Shown: piece by piece, positions 22,325-32,960 of the stretch
Numbering within the stretch: the first letter of the stretch is position 1
How the letters are laid out: each line of letters begins with the position of its first letter
From: Zygosaccharomyces rouxii
Lineage: Eukaryota; Ascomycota; Saccharomycetes; Saccharomycetales; Saccharomycetaceae
Direction: 5' to 3'
NCBI RefSeq assembly: GCF_000026365.1
Contig: NC_012993.1
Span: forward strand, 1,178,001 to 1,242,000
Length of the DNA stretch: 64,000 bases
The notes under the pieces: model-generated
The model's input: the letters and a program-made list of their open reading frames with translations, nothing else
Databases searched by the model: none
What the model was told of the DNA's origin: nothing
Translations under genes and position numbers: made by a program

Positions 22325-23212
22325 ATGTTAAGTCAAAGTGAATTTGCACCAGATACCCCTGCCAATATTCTTTCAAGAGGTCATGTTCGTTCATCATCTA
22401 CATCTCTAATATCAGATGCAATGTCTTCAGGTAATAACAATGATGATGAATTGTCCAAAGTACAAATATATGCAGATTTAACCCAATACGAAGAGAAACT
22501 GGCGGCATTAGTAGAATCTGTGGATAATTTTAAACCGGATGTTAAAATTGTTCATGAATTAATTGAGGTCGATAAGAGCCTTTACAAGAGCTTAGATTCA
22601 TTCGCAGAGTACGATAGAATAGACTCTGAATTGAACAGACTAGATAAGGAATCTAATGAGTTAGATCGTAAGACTAAGGAAGTCCTAGAGACTTTAAGTG
22701 AATGTTATGAAATGTTGAATGGTCTGCCGATGTTAGAACAGGTTGAATTTGAAAAGCAGTCAATATTAAAACAGAGATCAAAGGTAAATTCAAGTGTATT
22801 ACTAAATTATGCTACGAAACTTTCCAAATTTACAAAGATACCACCGACTTTTGATAAAGGTACAATTGGACCCAACAATTTTGTATGGCCAGCAGAAGAT
22901 GCCTTGAGGAGAGGTATGTTGGCCATAGCGTCCTTGCACAGTAAAGAAATGACAAGGATTCCGGGTGAACCAGAAGAAGAAGAAGCAGATGCAACAGAAA
23001 AGCAGGGTTCAGGAGATAAAAATGGTAAAGAAGGCGAAGAAACCAAAACTGGAGAAAGACCTGCTTCCCCAGGTGCACATGGAAATGAAAGGAGACAATC
23101 TTTTGTATTTACGGAAAATCCTACAGAAACAGCTAATGCAGATAATAATGATGAGCCTGATGATGAGGCATTGGATCTGGATTTAGATCTCTTCAAGCCA
23201 GACGAGTTCTAA
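22325..23212 (+). CDS. MED4: Mediator complex subunit Med4
   Basis: 295 residues (284 in S. cerevisiae). Med4 is a middle-module subunit of Mediator, which links activators to RNA polymerase II in the nucleus. The protein has a helical/coiled-coil central part (about residues 40-150, rich in Leu, Glu and Lys), the conserved PPTFDKGTIGPNNFVWPAEDALRRGML segment read here as two short motifs PPTFDKG and WPAEDALRRGML, and an acidic DLDLDLFKPDEF end. It comes from the chromosome XV side (YOR174W), with ALE1 convergent 45 bp away. Confidence 0.93.
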   Translation: MLSQSEFAPDTPANILSRGHVRSSSTSLISDAMSSGNNNDDELSKVQIYADLTQYEEKLAALVESVDNFKPDVKIVHELIEVDKSLYKSLDSFAEYDRIDSELNRLDKESNELDRKTKEVLETLSECYEMLNGLPMLEQVEFEKQSILKQRSKVNSSVLLNYATKLSKFTKIPPTFDKGTIGPNNFVWPAEDALRRGMLAIASLHSKEMTRIPGEPEEEEADATEKQGSGDKNGKEGEETKTGERPASPGAHGNERRQSFVFTENPTETANADNNDEPDDEALDLDLDLFKPDEF

Positions 23213-23257
23213 GAAAGAGAGGGAAAAAAAAAAAAAAAATATACACATTTTGTAATT

Positions 23258-25081
23258 CTAATCCTTTTTATCGCCAGAAAGAGTGGTTTTTGGCGAATAA
23301 TTTTCAAAACTCATTTTCTTTGCATTATTTGGCATGGTGATTTCTTCCTTAAAATCTTGGAAAGCTTTCAATAGATTTTGTTCTTCAATTTCAAGACCTT
23401 TTTCATTTCTCCAATCGTTATAGTCTTGCAAAAATTCTGCCCATTCTTTCTTAGCGTTTCCAACGTAAGTCTTATCCACTGGTGGGATCCCCATTGAAAT
23501 ATCCATTTCACTAGAGTTCTCCTTTTCAAAAGCTTGTTTATCAGCAAGTATATCACCTAAAGAAGATGATTTTTTGGCTATATCGTTTTCAACACTTCTC
23601 CTCTTAGCTTCCTTTGGTTGCTTAGAAGTACAGAATGCAATAACAGATTTAGCATAGGGTCCTCTGAACAAAAAGAACGTTAGGGCAATCCCCAAATGTA
23701 AAACGAAATAGACTGATCCCCAAGCATATATGGATTCTTTGAAACCAAGTACGATGAAAGGTTGCACCATGTAACCAAATGTAATCTTGGTAACGTAAAA
23801 GCAGACAACGTCATAAATCCATTTGTAGGAGACTGGCGTAATACCATCTTCGGCCAAGAAAATAGGTCTTAGATGACGTCTAAAGAATTTACCACAAGTT
23901 TGACAGAGAGCACCAGTAGCAAAAGTCAAATAGTAACCGGGTCTAGTACCATGCCAAAATGCTGAAGTTAAAAATGTAAACATGGTAGAGCGAAATCCTG
24001 GCTTCTTACCTTTTCTAGCGACCCTCAAATAAACGTAGTATTTTAACCATTTGTTTGTATTCATATTCCAAGCCTCTAAAGTTTCATGACAATTTTGGCC
24101 CATTTCCATACCCCAAATACTGATGTTCTGAACACGATTCCATTTAGTTTTTTGGGTCTTCGAATCGTATCCATTGTAACCTAATCCACACAGAATACAT
24201 GAGGCCTCTGCAATAGTCCAAGCAGCATAGTATTTGAATCGATAAGTAAGCCCCAAGAAAAAGAAGTAGTGGATTTTGAAGAAAAAGGATTTGGAACCGA
24301 ATTCTGGCTTGAACATATAGCTGGTAGTTATGTAGCTGGGTGACACCATGCTCAATGCAATCCATCCTAAACCTTGCAATGCCTTCCACAATGCCAAACA
24401 ATCGTTCTTGGGAGTTTGTTTCTTCCCATTTTTGAACCTCTTTGTTGGTGGTAAATCGTCATAAAGAGATCCATCCAACCATCTATCAAAATCTGCGAAA
24501 TCAAAACTTGGTCCTGTTAACAGAGTTGGATAGAAATATGCAAATGCCATAAATTTTAAGAAAGATGGATGTTTCTTAACCGCACGTAATTTTTGATATT
24601 CCGTCAAATCTTCAAACTTGTGGTCCTTTGAATAAGATCCATCGTAATATGACCAAGCAAATGCTGTCAATTTCATTACTAAGACCATTTGAGACCCGGT
24701 AATATCAATAGCTTCTGGACCTTCGCTGTCATAGAATTGTGCACTAAAATGGTTTAAGGCCAAATGACCCATGACGAATCCAAAATTCACAAAGGGCATA
24801 AATCTGGACTTGTAAAATCTGCTAATCAAATACGTGAAAGTCGTACTGATAAATAGTGTCTGGAAACCTTGATAAAGGTTTAAGACACCAAATAAATAGA
24901 ACATGGAAACAGATGTAATAAAGAAGCATTTCAAATTCACCTTATTGTCAGGAATTCTCCTCAGGAAAAGATTGAATACAAATGATCCCAACAAGCATGT
25001 AGCATACCTTAAAATGAAATTGCTAATACCAAATCTTTCCGCCAAGACAGTGATACCTGTATCTACCGGATTGTACATCAT
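23258..25081 (-). CDS. ALE1: Lysophospholipid acyltransferase of the MBOAT family
   Basis: 607 residues (619 in S. cerevisiae). It re-acylates lysophospholipids with acyl-CoA in the ER membrane (Lands cycle). Many hydrophobic spans and the MBOAT signature FLTSAFWHGTRPGYYLTF, with the catalytic His near residue 377, are visible; so is EAWNMNTNKWLKYYVYLR. The gene begins with two consecutive ATGs; the second (25078) aligns with the S. cerevisiae start, so one residue is uncertain. The C-terminus is charged and ends in a Lys-rich sequence. HEM15 is divergent. Confidence 0.96.
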   Translation of the reverse strand: MMYNPVDTGITVLAERFGISNFILRYATCLLGSFVFNLFLRRIPDNKVNLKCFFITSVSMFYLFGVLNLYQGFQTLFISTTFTYLISRFYKSRFMPFVNFGFVMGHLALNHFSAQFYDSEGPEAIDITGSQMVLVMKLTAFAWSYYDGSYSKDHKFEDLTEYQKLRAVKKHPSFLKFMAFAYFYPTLLTGPSFDFADFDRWLDGSLYDDLPPTKRFKNGKKQTPKNDCLALWKALQGLGWIALSMVSPSYITTSYMFKPEFGSKSFFFKIHYFFFLGLTYRFKYYAAWTIAEASCILCGLGYNGYDSKTQKTKWNRVQNISIWGMEMGQNCHETLEAWNMNTNKWLKYYVYLRVARKGKKPGFRSTMFTFLTSAFWHGTRPGYYLTFATGALCQTCGKFFRRHLRPIFLAEDGITPVSYKWIYDVVCFYVTKITFGYMVQPFIVLGFKESIYAWGSVYFVLHLGIALTFFLFRGPYAKSVIAFCTSKQPKEAKRRSVENDIAKKSSSLGDILADKQAFEKENSSEMDISMGIPPVDKTYVGNAKKEWAEFLQDYNDWRNEKGLEIEEQNLLKAFQDFKEEITMPNNAKKMSFENYSPKTTLSGDKKD

Positions 25082-26664
<1,583 letters not shown>

Positions 26665-26717
26665 ATATGCCATTTATAATTATTATAGAAATATTTATAT
26701 AAATAATTTGATGATGA

Positions 26718-29700
26718 TTACTCCCTTGCGCGAACTATTTTAAAACCTTCGTCTAATGCAGCTGTGATTTTTTCATTCTTGTAAGGTAGAGTGTTCAATA
26801 CAAATGCGATGTCGCTCCATTGTTTTTGACTTTCACACTTGGATAGCCTACCCAGTAATTTTTCGGTCAGTTGCTTTTGATGCTTTTCCTTATCCACAAA
26901 CGATAATAGAAATTTGATGATTCTTTTGAAGCCATCCTTGTTCAAATCTTCATCAGCGGATAAATTGCTAAAGATATCGATGAACCCATTGTAAATAGCA
27001 TTATCCTTAGTGGCCAATTCCGTGAAGAACAATCGACACATATCGCTGACACCTTGATCAGGATTTTCTAAACACTTAGCCATTTGTCCCAGTTGGCCTT
27101 TAACTTTGACTTGACCAGCCAAAATTAAAAACGTCACGGTCATCAAACAAGTTCTTTGAACCATTAAATTGCCATCATGCAGCCTCCTGTACAAATAATC
27201 CGTATTCTCATCGACTAGATTATTGAAACAAACAGCCATATCACCTAATCCAAGAACTGCATTTGATCGAATAATAGGATCTGAACTTTTTTCCATCACG
27301 GTGATTAAAAGCGGTAGACTTTTGGCACAGTAGCTAGAAGAAACACACATGAATTTTTCCAAGCATAGGGCTGCTGTTCTTTGCAATATTGGATCGCTAA
27401 ACCTTGTGTAATTGGAAACTATTTCTTCAACAATCGGACAGAATTTGTTTAACAATGAATTCTCACCGAATAGTAATTCTTTCTCTTTGATGAAAATAAT
27501 AGCATCTGCGAAATCATCTTCATTACTTCCACCAATCATTTCTAATTCAGTATCATGGCTTTGATCCACGCTCTTATCCTCCTGTTTGTTGTTTTCTTTC
27601 TCTTTACTCTGACGTGTCTCGGCGGCTATTTTTCTCTTCTTGAACTCTGCCTCACAAGATTCCAAATAAACCAAAGTCTTAATGGCAATTTGTCCTACAA
27701 GGAAAAGCAACTGACTCAAGGAAACCACACGGGAGGTTGGTGGACCGTTAATTGAATCATCTCCTTCCACTTTACCAAAAGTCATCATGGTTTTTTCTCT
27801 TATTAAATCTGTGGCTGCAACATCAGGCCTCGAAGATATTGTAAAAAGAGCATTTAGTGCTTGTTCCAGCATTGGATAACATTCTAAGTCAGTGGTATAA
27901 GCTATTATCTTGGCATAAAGCTTTTTGACGACCTCAACTTCTCTATCCTCACTAGTTAGGGGAGTAAATACACTGTGGTCCTTGGGTATCATTCTTTCTA
28001 ATGCTAAACATGAGTATCGGCAAAGAACTAAATCATGCTCGCCTGTTTCACCAAGGCCCACGTTCAATAGAAAGTCAAGACCTCGAAGAGCGATCTCATG
28101 GTTAGCCAATGATATCATCCCCAAAATGATGACTGAACCGTGATATTGCTTCTGTGAGAATTTTACTGCTTGTTCTTTGTCACCACCAGCAGAACTGTAA
28201 ATGCTCCAAAGTATATTAATCACTTCTTCATCAATCAATTGTTGATTGTACATCATGATCATTAATTGTTCTAACGATGCAATATCGGCGACGGAAGCCC
28301 CAATGGTTAATTGGATTAAGTTTTTGGCAATAAAGGAGGATCTTTCTCTATAGTTGAATCCATCAGGAGCTGTTAAAAATAATTGTTCATAACAACTAAC
28401 CAAGTGAGATGAGATATTGGTTCCTTCATCATTTGTTCCCTTCATCCAAACCAAATGAAGCATTTTCTTAACACCAATTATACTAGGTTCCAATCCGTAG
28501 GCGTCCGCTAACACAAAATAATCCATCGTTTCTAAAACTTCATTTCTATTTCGTGAGAAAAGTAAATTGGCTGCAAGTTTTAAGCTTTCATGTATATCCT
28601 TGATGAATTCTATTGCATCTTCGTAATAAACAATCAGAAGTTTGAGCTTAAGAACGGCATTTCTATCCATAGAATTCATTACTTCACTTTCCCTTTCAAA
28701 TTTATGCAATTGATGTTCATTTTCCAATTCATCACCATATAAATGAGAACCCTTGAAGTTAGAATCTGACTCATCCGCCATTTCCTGATCTTCTTCTCGT
28801 TCTTCCTGCTCATCTTGCCTTAGAGAAGATTCAATAGCATCTTCTAAGGTTTCCGATTTCCGATTCTTTTCGAAATACTCTTTAAGTTTCCTCTGAGCGG
28901 AAGCATGGTATTTTTGCCAAGTGGATAATTTGAGTTGTGTACCGTGCATTGCTCCAAAAGGATGCTTTAATAAAACTTTAGACAGTAATTTAACAGTATT
29001 CCTTCGTACTAAGGACGATTTATCTTGCAACGAACAAACCGCCAATTTGGCAAACCTCGATCTGCTCTTATTAAATTTTGAACTAATATCACAAATTTTG
29101 ATGCATCCCTGAATAGCCTTGGTTCTTACGTAAGGGTTTGAATCTAAGAATCGTTCCTCCAATAGTTCCAGAAGAACTAATATTTGTTGTCTATAATGAT
29201 CCATTTGCTCGTTATCATTTGTCAAACCAATGATGATATTACCACATGCTTCTACCACAGAACATCTCAGGGTGATGGAACTGTTGTTTAAAAGTCTAAT
29301 CACCAAAGACATTTGTCGAAGCATAACTTGTGGTGATAACTCCGAAAGTTTTATGAGGAAATTAGAAATAGCCTTTGGGCCAGTGGTATCCTTTGAATTG
29401 AAAATACGAGAGCTAATGTCTCTAAGAACCTCTTCAGTCAATTGAGGGTAGTCATAAACGTCATTCAAAGTCTGTAATAATTCTGCATTAAAATTGGATA
29501 GATGTAAAAAATAGGTTAAATTTGTCATAATGGCATTTTCGGCACTAGATTCCTGGTTATGGTACTTAACAGACATGGAAATAATTCTTTGTATTAACAT
29601 TTTCAAAGAGTTCACTTTTACAGCAGGTTCTACCTCTATCAGCAGATATAAGGGTTTCGTGAATAATTCGATGAACATGTTCTTTTCTGCGGTAGTTTGG

Positions 29701-30251
29701 AAAAGTTTACCCAGATCGATATCGAGTATTTTTAATATAGTTTCGCACATGGATTCTAATTGAACACACGTCCTTTTAAAGAGCTCTACAGCTCCGCTTT
29801 TGGCGTTTGATCTTTTAGATCCACCACGTCCTAAGCTTGTTGTTTGCGCAGCTGCGATATGCACATCTTCCTGTAAAAAACATAAGATCACATAAACCAA
29901 ATAACCATATTCCTCTAAGTGTATTCTCCATTGTGAAAGTAGATCTACTACTTCCAATTGACCAGAATTGTTGTGTAGATTGTTTTTAATTTCAATGGCC
30001 AAATTACTCATTGATGACGTTATTAAATAACTTAGTTGTGATTGTAATTTGTTCGACAAGTGTGCAAATCCATGACATAAATCCACCAATGAATCCCATG
30101 TCTCTTCATCTGCATCTATCTGTTCAGCAGAGACCGCCAAACGATCAATAACCGTGTTTAACTCATTCGATGGATTTTCCACCGGTGGGAAAGATCTCTT
30201 GTCACTAGATTGAAATCTAGTTAAGTATCCTGAAAGACTAAACTCTATCAT
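26718..30251 (-). CDS. YCS4: Condensin subunit Ycs4 (CAP-D2)
   Basis: 1177 residues from the ATG at 30251 (1176 in S. cerevisiae); the frame runs three codons further upstream without ATG. It is a HEAT-repeat regulatory subunit of condensin, needed for mitotic chromosome compaction and rDNA segregation. HEAT-like helices occur throughout, for example DSNPYVRTKAIQGCIKI and DPIIRSNAVLGLGDM near the C-terminus, the conserved condensin region. Acidic Glu-rich inserts occur near residues 470-510. It comes from the chromosome XII side (YLR272C), while HEM15 beside it comes from chromosome XV. Confidence 0.96.
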   Translation of the reverse strand: MIEFSLSGYLTRFQSSDKRSFPPVENPSNELNTVIDRLAVSAEQIDADEETWDSLVDLCHGFAHLSNKLQSQLSYLITSSMSNLAIEIKNNLHNNSGQLEVVDLLSQWRIHLEEYGYLVYVILCFLQEDVHIAAAQTTSLGRGGSKRSNAKSGAVELFKRTCVQLESMCETILKILDIDLGKLFQTTAEKNMFIELFTKPLYLLIEVEPAVKVNSLKMLIQRIISMSVKYHNQESSAENAIMTNLTYFLHLSNFNAELLQTLNDVYDYPQLTEEVLRDISSRIFNSKDTTGPKAISNFLIKLSELSPQVMLRQMSLVIRLLNNSSITLRCSVVEACGNIIIGLTNDNEQMDHYRQQILVLLELLEERFLDSNPYVRTKAIQGCIKICDISSKFNKSRSRFAKLAVCSLQDKSSLVRRNTVKLLSKVLLKHPFGAMHGTQLKLSTWQKYHASAQRKLKEYFEKNRKSETLEDAIESSLRQDEQEEREEDQEMADESDSNFKGSHLYGDELENEHQLHKFERESEVMNSMDRNAVLKLKLLIVYYEDAIEFIKDIHESLKLAANLLFSRNRNEVLETMDYFVLADAYGLEPSIIGVKKMLHLVWMKGTNDEGTNISSHLVSCYEQLFLTAPDGFNYRERSSFIAKNLIQLTIGASVADIASLEQLMIMMYNQQLIDEEVINILWSIYSSAGGDKEQAVKFSQKQYHGSVIILGMISLANHEIALRGLDFLLNVGLGETGEHDLVLCRYSCLALERMIPKDHSVFTPLTSEDREVEVVKKLYAKIIAYTTDLECYPMLEQALNALFTISSRPDVAATDLIREKTMMTFGKVEGDDSINGPPTSRVVSLSQLLFLVGQIAIKTLVYLESCEAEFKKRKIAAETRQSKEKENNKQEDKSVDQSHDTELEMIGGSNEDDFADAIIFIKEKELLFGENSLLNKFCPIVEEIVSNYTRFSDPILQRTAALCLEKFMCVSSSYCAKSLPLLITVMEKSSDPIIRSNAVLGLGDMAVCFNNLVDENTDYLYRRLHDGNLMVQRTCLMTVTFLILAGQVKVKGQLGQMAKCLENPDQGVSDMCRLFFTELATKDNAIYNGFIDIFSNLSADEDLNKDGFKRIIKFLLSFVDKEKHQKQLTEKLLGRLSKCESQKQWSDIAFVLNTLPYKNEKITAALDEGFKIVRARE

Positions 30252-30515
30252 GTGTATCAAAAATGAAGTTATCTTCTATTTATCCTCGATGATCTTTGAA
30301 TTTGAGATGTGTGATGAGTGTTTTTGTTTTCGAAATGATAAAGTTATTCCGTGTTTTCGCTGCATTTAAGTCTCCGACTCTTCAATGGAAGAGATCGTGA
30401 TGGATAAGGTTATAGTAAACACGTTAAGGATCATATTAAAAAGTCTTCGAGATCAACTTTTTAGTTCTTCTACATCTGTTCTAAAAGCATCATAGATGGG
30501 AAAAAAAAAAAAAAA

Positions 30516-30589
30516 TGATTTCGCCCGGGATCGAACCGGGGACGTTCTGCGTGTTAAGCAGATGCCATAACCTACTAGACCACGAAACC
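30516..30589 (-). tRNA. tRNA-Val (anticodon AAC), copy 1
   Basis: 74 bases. The acceptor stem GGTTTCG pairs with CGAAATC (one G-T pair). The A box (TGGTCTAGTAGG) and B box (GGTTCGATCC) are present, and the anticodon loop CTTAACA has AAC, reading valine GUU/GUC after A34 editing. No intron. A run of 15 A on the plus strand immediately beyond the 3' end (30501-30515) is T15 on the transcribed strand, a strong RNA polymerase III stop. It is identical to copy 2. Confidence 0.98.
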
Positions 30590-30939
30590 ATATTAGTTGT
30601 TGTTGGCGTTGAATATTGATCCTATAATACTTGCCCTTCTTTTATAATATATCAGGAGTTTATATGATATGTTAGCCAAAACTTAATCTGTAAAACCTCT
30701 ATAGCTAAGGAATACATTAAAGATGCCAGAATTAGTTGGGATTCATGTCAGCTGAAATGGCAATAATATATAAAGAGGTCAAGAACTCAATTAGCGCTAA
30801 AATATAGCTTAGTGAAAAGGGAACAAGTTTTTAGAGACTAAATATTCAAGTATTGTTCATCTGATCTGGTATTTCCTCAAATTTTTACAAGTAAACGGAC
30901 TTCGGTTCATTATACATAATGGTGGGTAAAAAGAAAAAA
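30590..30939. other. Spacer between the two tRNA-Val genes
   Basis: 350 bp of AT-rich DNA. About 40 bp next to the 5' end of copy 1 resemble the corresponding flank of copy 2, which indicates duplication. No open frame or LTR is supported. Confidence 0.6.
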
Positions 30940-31013
30940 TGATTTCGCCCGGGATCGAACCGGGGACGTTCTGCGTGTTAAGCAGATGCCATAACCTACT
31001 AGACCACGAAACC
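30940..31013 (-). tRNA. tRNA-Val (anticodon AAC), copy 2
   Basis: 74 bases, identical over the full length to copy 1, in the same orientation and 350 bp away. The terminator here is shorter: six T on the transcribed strand directly after the gene (A run 30934-30939). Confidence 0.98.
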
Positions 31014-32732
31014 ATACTAATTGTTGTTTTGCTTGTAAATATTTGTACTCTTACAACTGAAACATATAATAAACCACAGTCTATTTATTTATAAGAATAA
31101 GATGTATTTTAGACTGGACCATATGCGATCTGCGAAGACTGGTTCATTTCATTCAGCTAAATCTCAGATTTTGTTTGGTTTTAAACCCTATTATATATTA
31201 TTAGTGTGAGAGACATAAGGACACATTAATTAAAATATGTTTATTGTTATCTTAAGGTCCCACACCCAGTAGCTTCATGACATATTACAGCTGTAAGAAT
31301 ATACATATCTGCAATACTACCAAAATTGCTTCACTTCTGGACACATTCACTAATATTCTACAATCCTTTATATACTTTTATTAATGATACAAGTGTTTAT
31401 TTTGTATCCCACGCGACTTGTCATGAAAAGAGCAAGAATTGTAATCATTCCTCTTAAGATAGCTACCTAGCAGTGGGATCAATTTCACAGTGTATTGGAT
31501 TATCCCTTCTACTATTCGTCACCCTTCCTAAAGCTATTCAAATCTTGTCATGACTCCGACAGTATAACAAAACAACTTCAAATATAAAAAAGAAAAAGTT
31601 AGAAATAATTACAACTAATAAGCGGTTAAGAGATGCTCTTATAGTTATACAGAATGTGTTTTTATTTATTTTAGATGTATAATCAAAGAAACTGTCTTTT
31701 AATATCAGTCTGTGTGAGAATACAAACCACTGGGAAAATGCGCAGAAAACACCCAATCAGGCCATTTATGTCAGAAGCGGTTATTCGAGTAGAGAAGCAG
31801 GAAGCAATTTGCGTTTTAAAAGCTTTCTTAAAGCATTTTAAGAATAGGATCTACCTCGCGTGGAAGTTCGCTTCACAGAGGAACTATTTTAACCTTCATG
31901 GCGTAGGGGAGATACCTAATGGCCAACCGGCAGGATGACTACCAAGAATAATTTTACTATTACCAGAGTGTTTCACTAGAGAGACCCATTCAGCTATTAA
32001 GGAAGACGGCGGCATTCGTACCGAAATGCTTCTAATTGTAACGGTAAGTAAATCCCTGACTGCCTATCTCGTGAACTCGATAGAATTCTGGGAAACAGTT
32101 ATACTTTAGTCGATGCTCGACGTAACTCAGTCTACATTGCAATATAAAGTTGGTCTAAACGATGGTTCTCTAATTTATGCACCTCCTTATCTCTATCTTC
32201 ATATACGCCCTTAATACTGTATAGAAGACGTAAAAAGTCACCAACAGTGGCGGTAAATGTATGCCCTTTTAAAAGGTGTCTCTGTTTTATCTTAAGATAG
32301 TTGCCATGACAACAAACTGATCTTTTTCAAACTCCGATTCAATCTCTATGTGTAGATCAGTTAATTCGTACGGAGAAAAAATAAGAATGTTAACGTAAAT
32401 CATTCTTGTCAGGAATCACTCACGTTAATTATGTTAAAGGATCACTTGTTACCTCGGAAGATCATTTCTAGAGTTTGCTTTTTTTCTCTTTTTCTTTTTT
32501 CTTTCTGTAATAAAACCTTGTTTATTTTGAACAGCCGTGACGATAACTGAACATTAACATATATATACATATATATTTACATTTACAATATATGCAACTA
32601 GTAGAAATGAAATGAAATGAAATGAAATAAAGGGAAATGAAATAAAACAGATCTATCTTACTTTTCAAACGTGGTGATGATGGATTGTGTTGTAGGGATA
32701 AAATAAAATAAAATAAAATCCTCAAACAAAAA

Positions 32733-32766
<34 letters not shown>

Positions 32767-32960
32767 TAAAGCCATGTTAACCATACCAAGCACCAGGATA
32801 ATAAATTCTTATCATGAACTCTATGAGATTTGAAGAGAAACTATGCCGGACTGAGGGATGGGTGATGTTAAATTAAGAGGAAAAAAAAACAACTTGAAAC
32901 TGGAGGAAATGCTTAAATAGTTGGAGGGAAACCAGCACCATCACAACTTTTTTCGAAGAC
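31014..32960. other. Gene-poor region of 1.95 kb between tRNA-Val and PIG1
   Basis: No convincing protein gene. The longest ATG frame is 31675-31938 (plus, 87 codons), with no family resemblance I can name. The right end carries a microsatellite cluster: a CT-rich run (32480-32510), TATATA runs near 32560, pentanucleotide ATGAA repeats (32604-32630), ATAAA repeats (32697-32719) and 31 A (32734-32764). This end must hold the PIG1 3' UTR, since that gene is on the minus strand. The centre (31900-32450) has more balanced composition and could hold an unannotated RNA. Confidence 0.5.
32604..32764. repeat. Microsatellite cluster downstream of PIG1
   Basis: Pentanucleotide repeats GAAAT (32604-32630) and ATAAA (32697-32719), followed by 31 consecutive A (32734-32764). 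Relative to PIG1 they lie downstream, so the A run would be a U run if transcribed. Confidence 0.9.

Noticed and set aside
30597..30680. TGTTGG... beside tRNA-Val, resembling the start of a Ty LTR
   Set aside because: The same flank occurs next to the second tRNA copy, so it is explained by duplication. No matching LTR end or target duplication was found.
32575..32585. ATTTACATTTA, a perfect S. cerevisiae ARS consensus
   Set aside because: An 11-mer of this kind occurs by chance in AT-rich DNA; another perfect match lies inside the PIG1 coding region. Other yeasts use different origin motifs.
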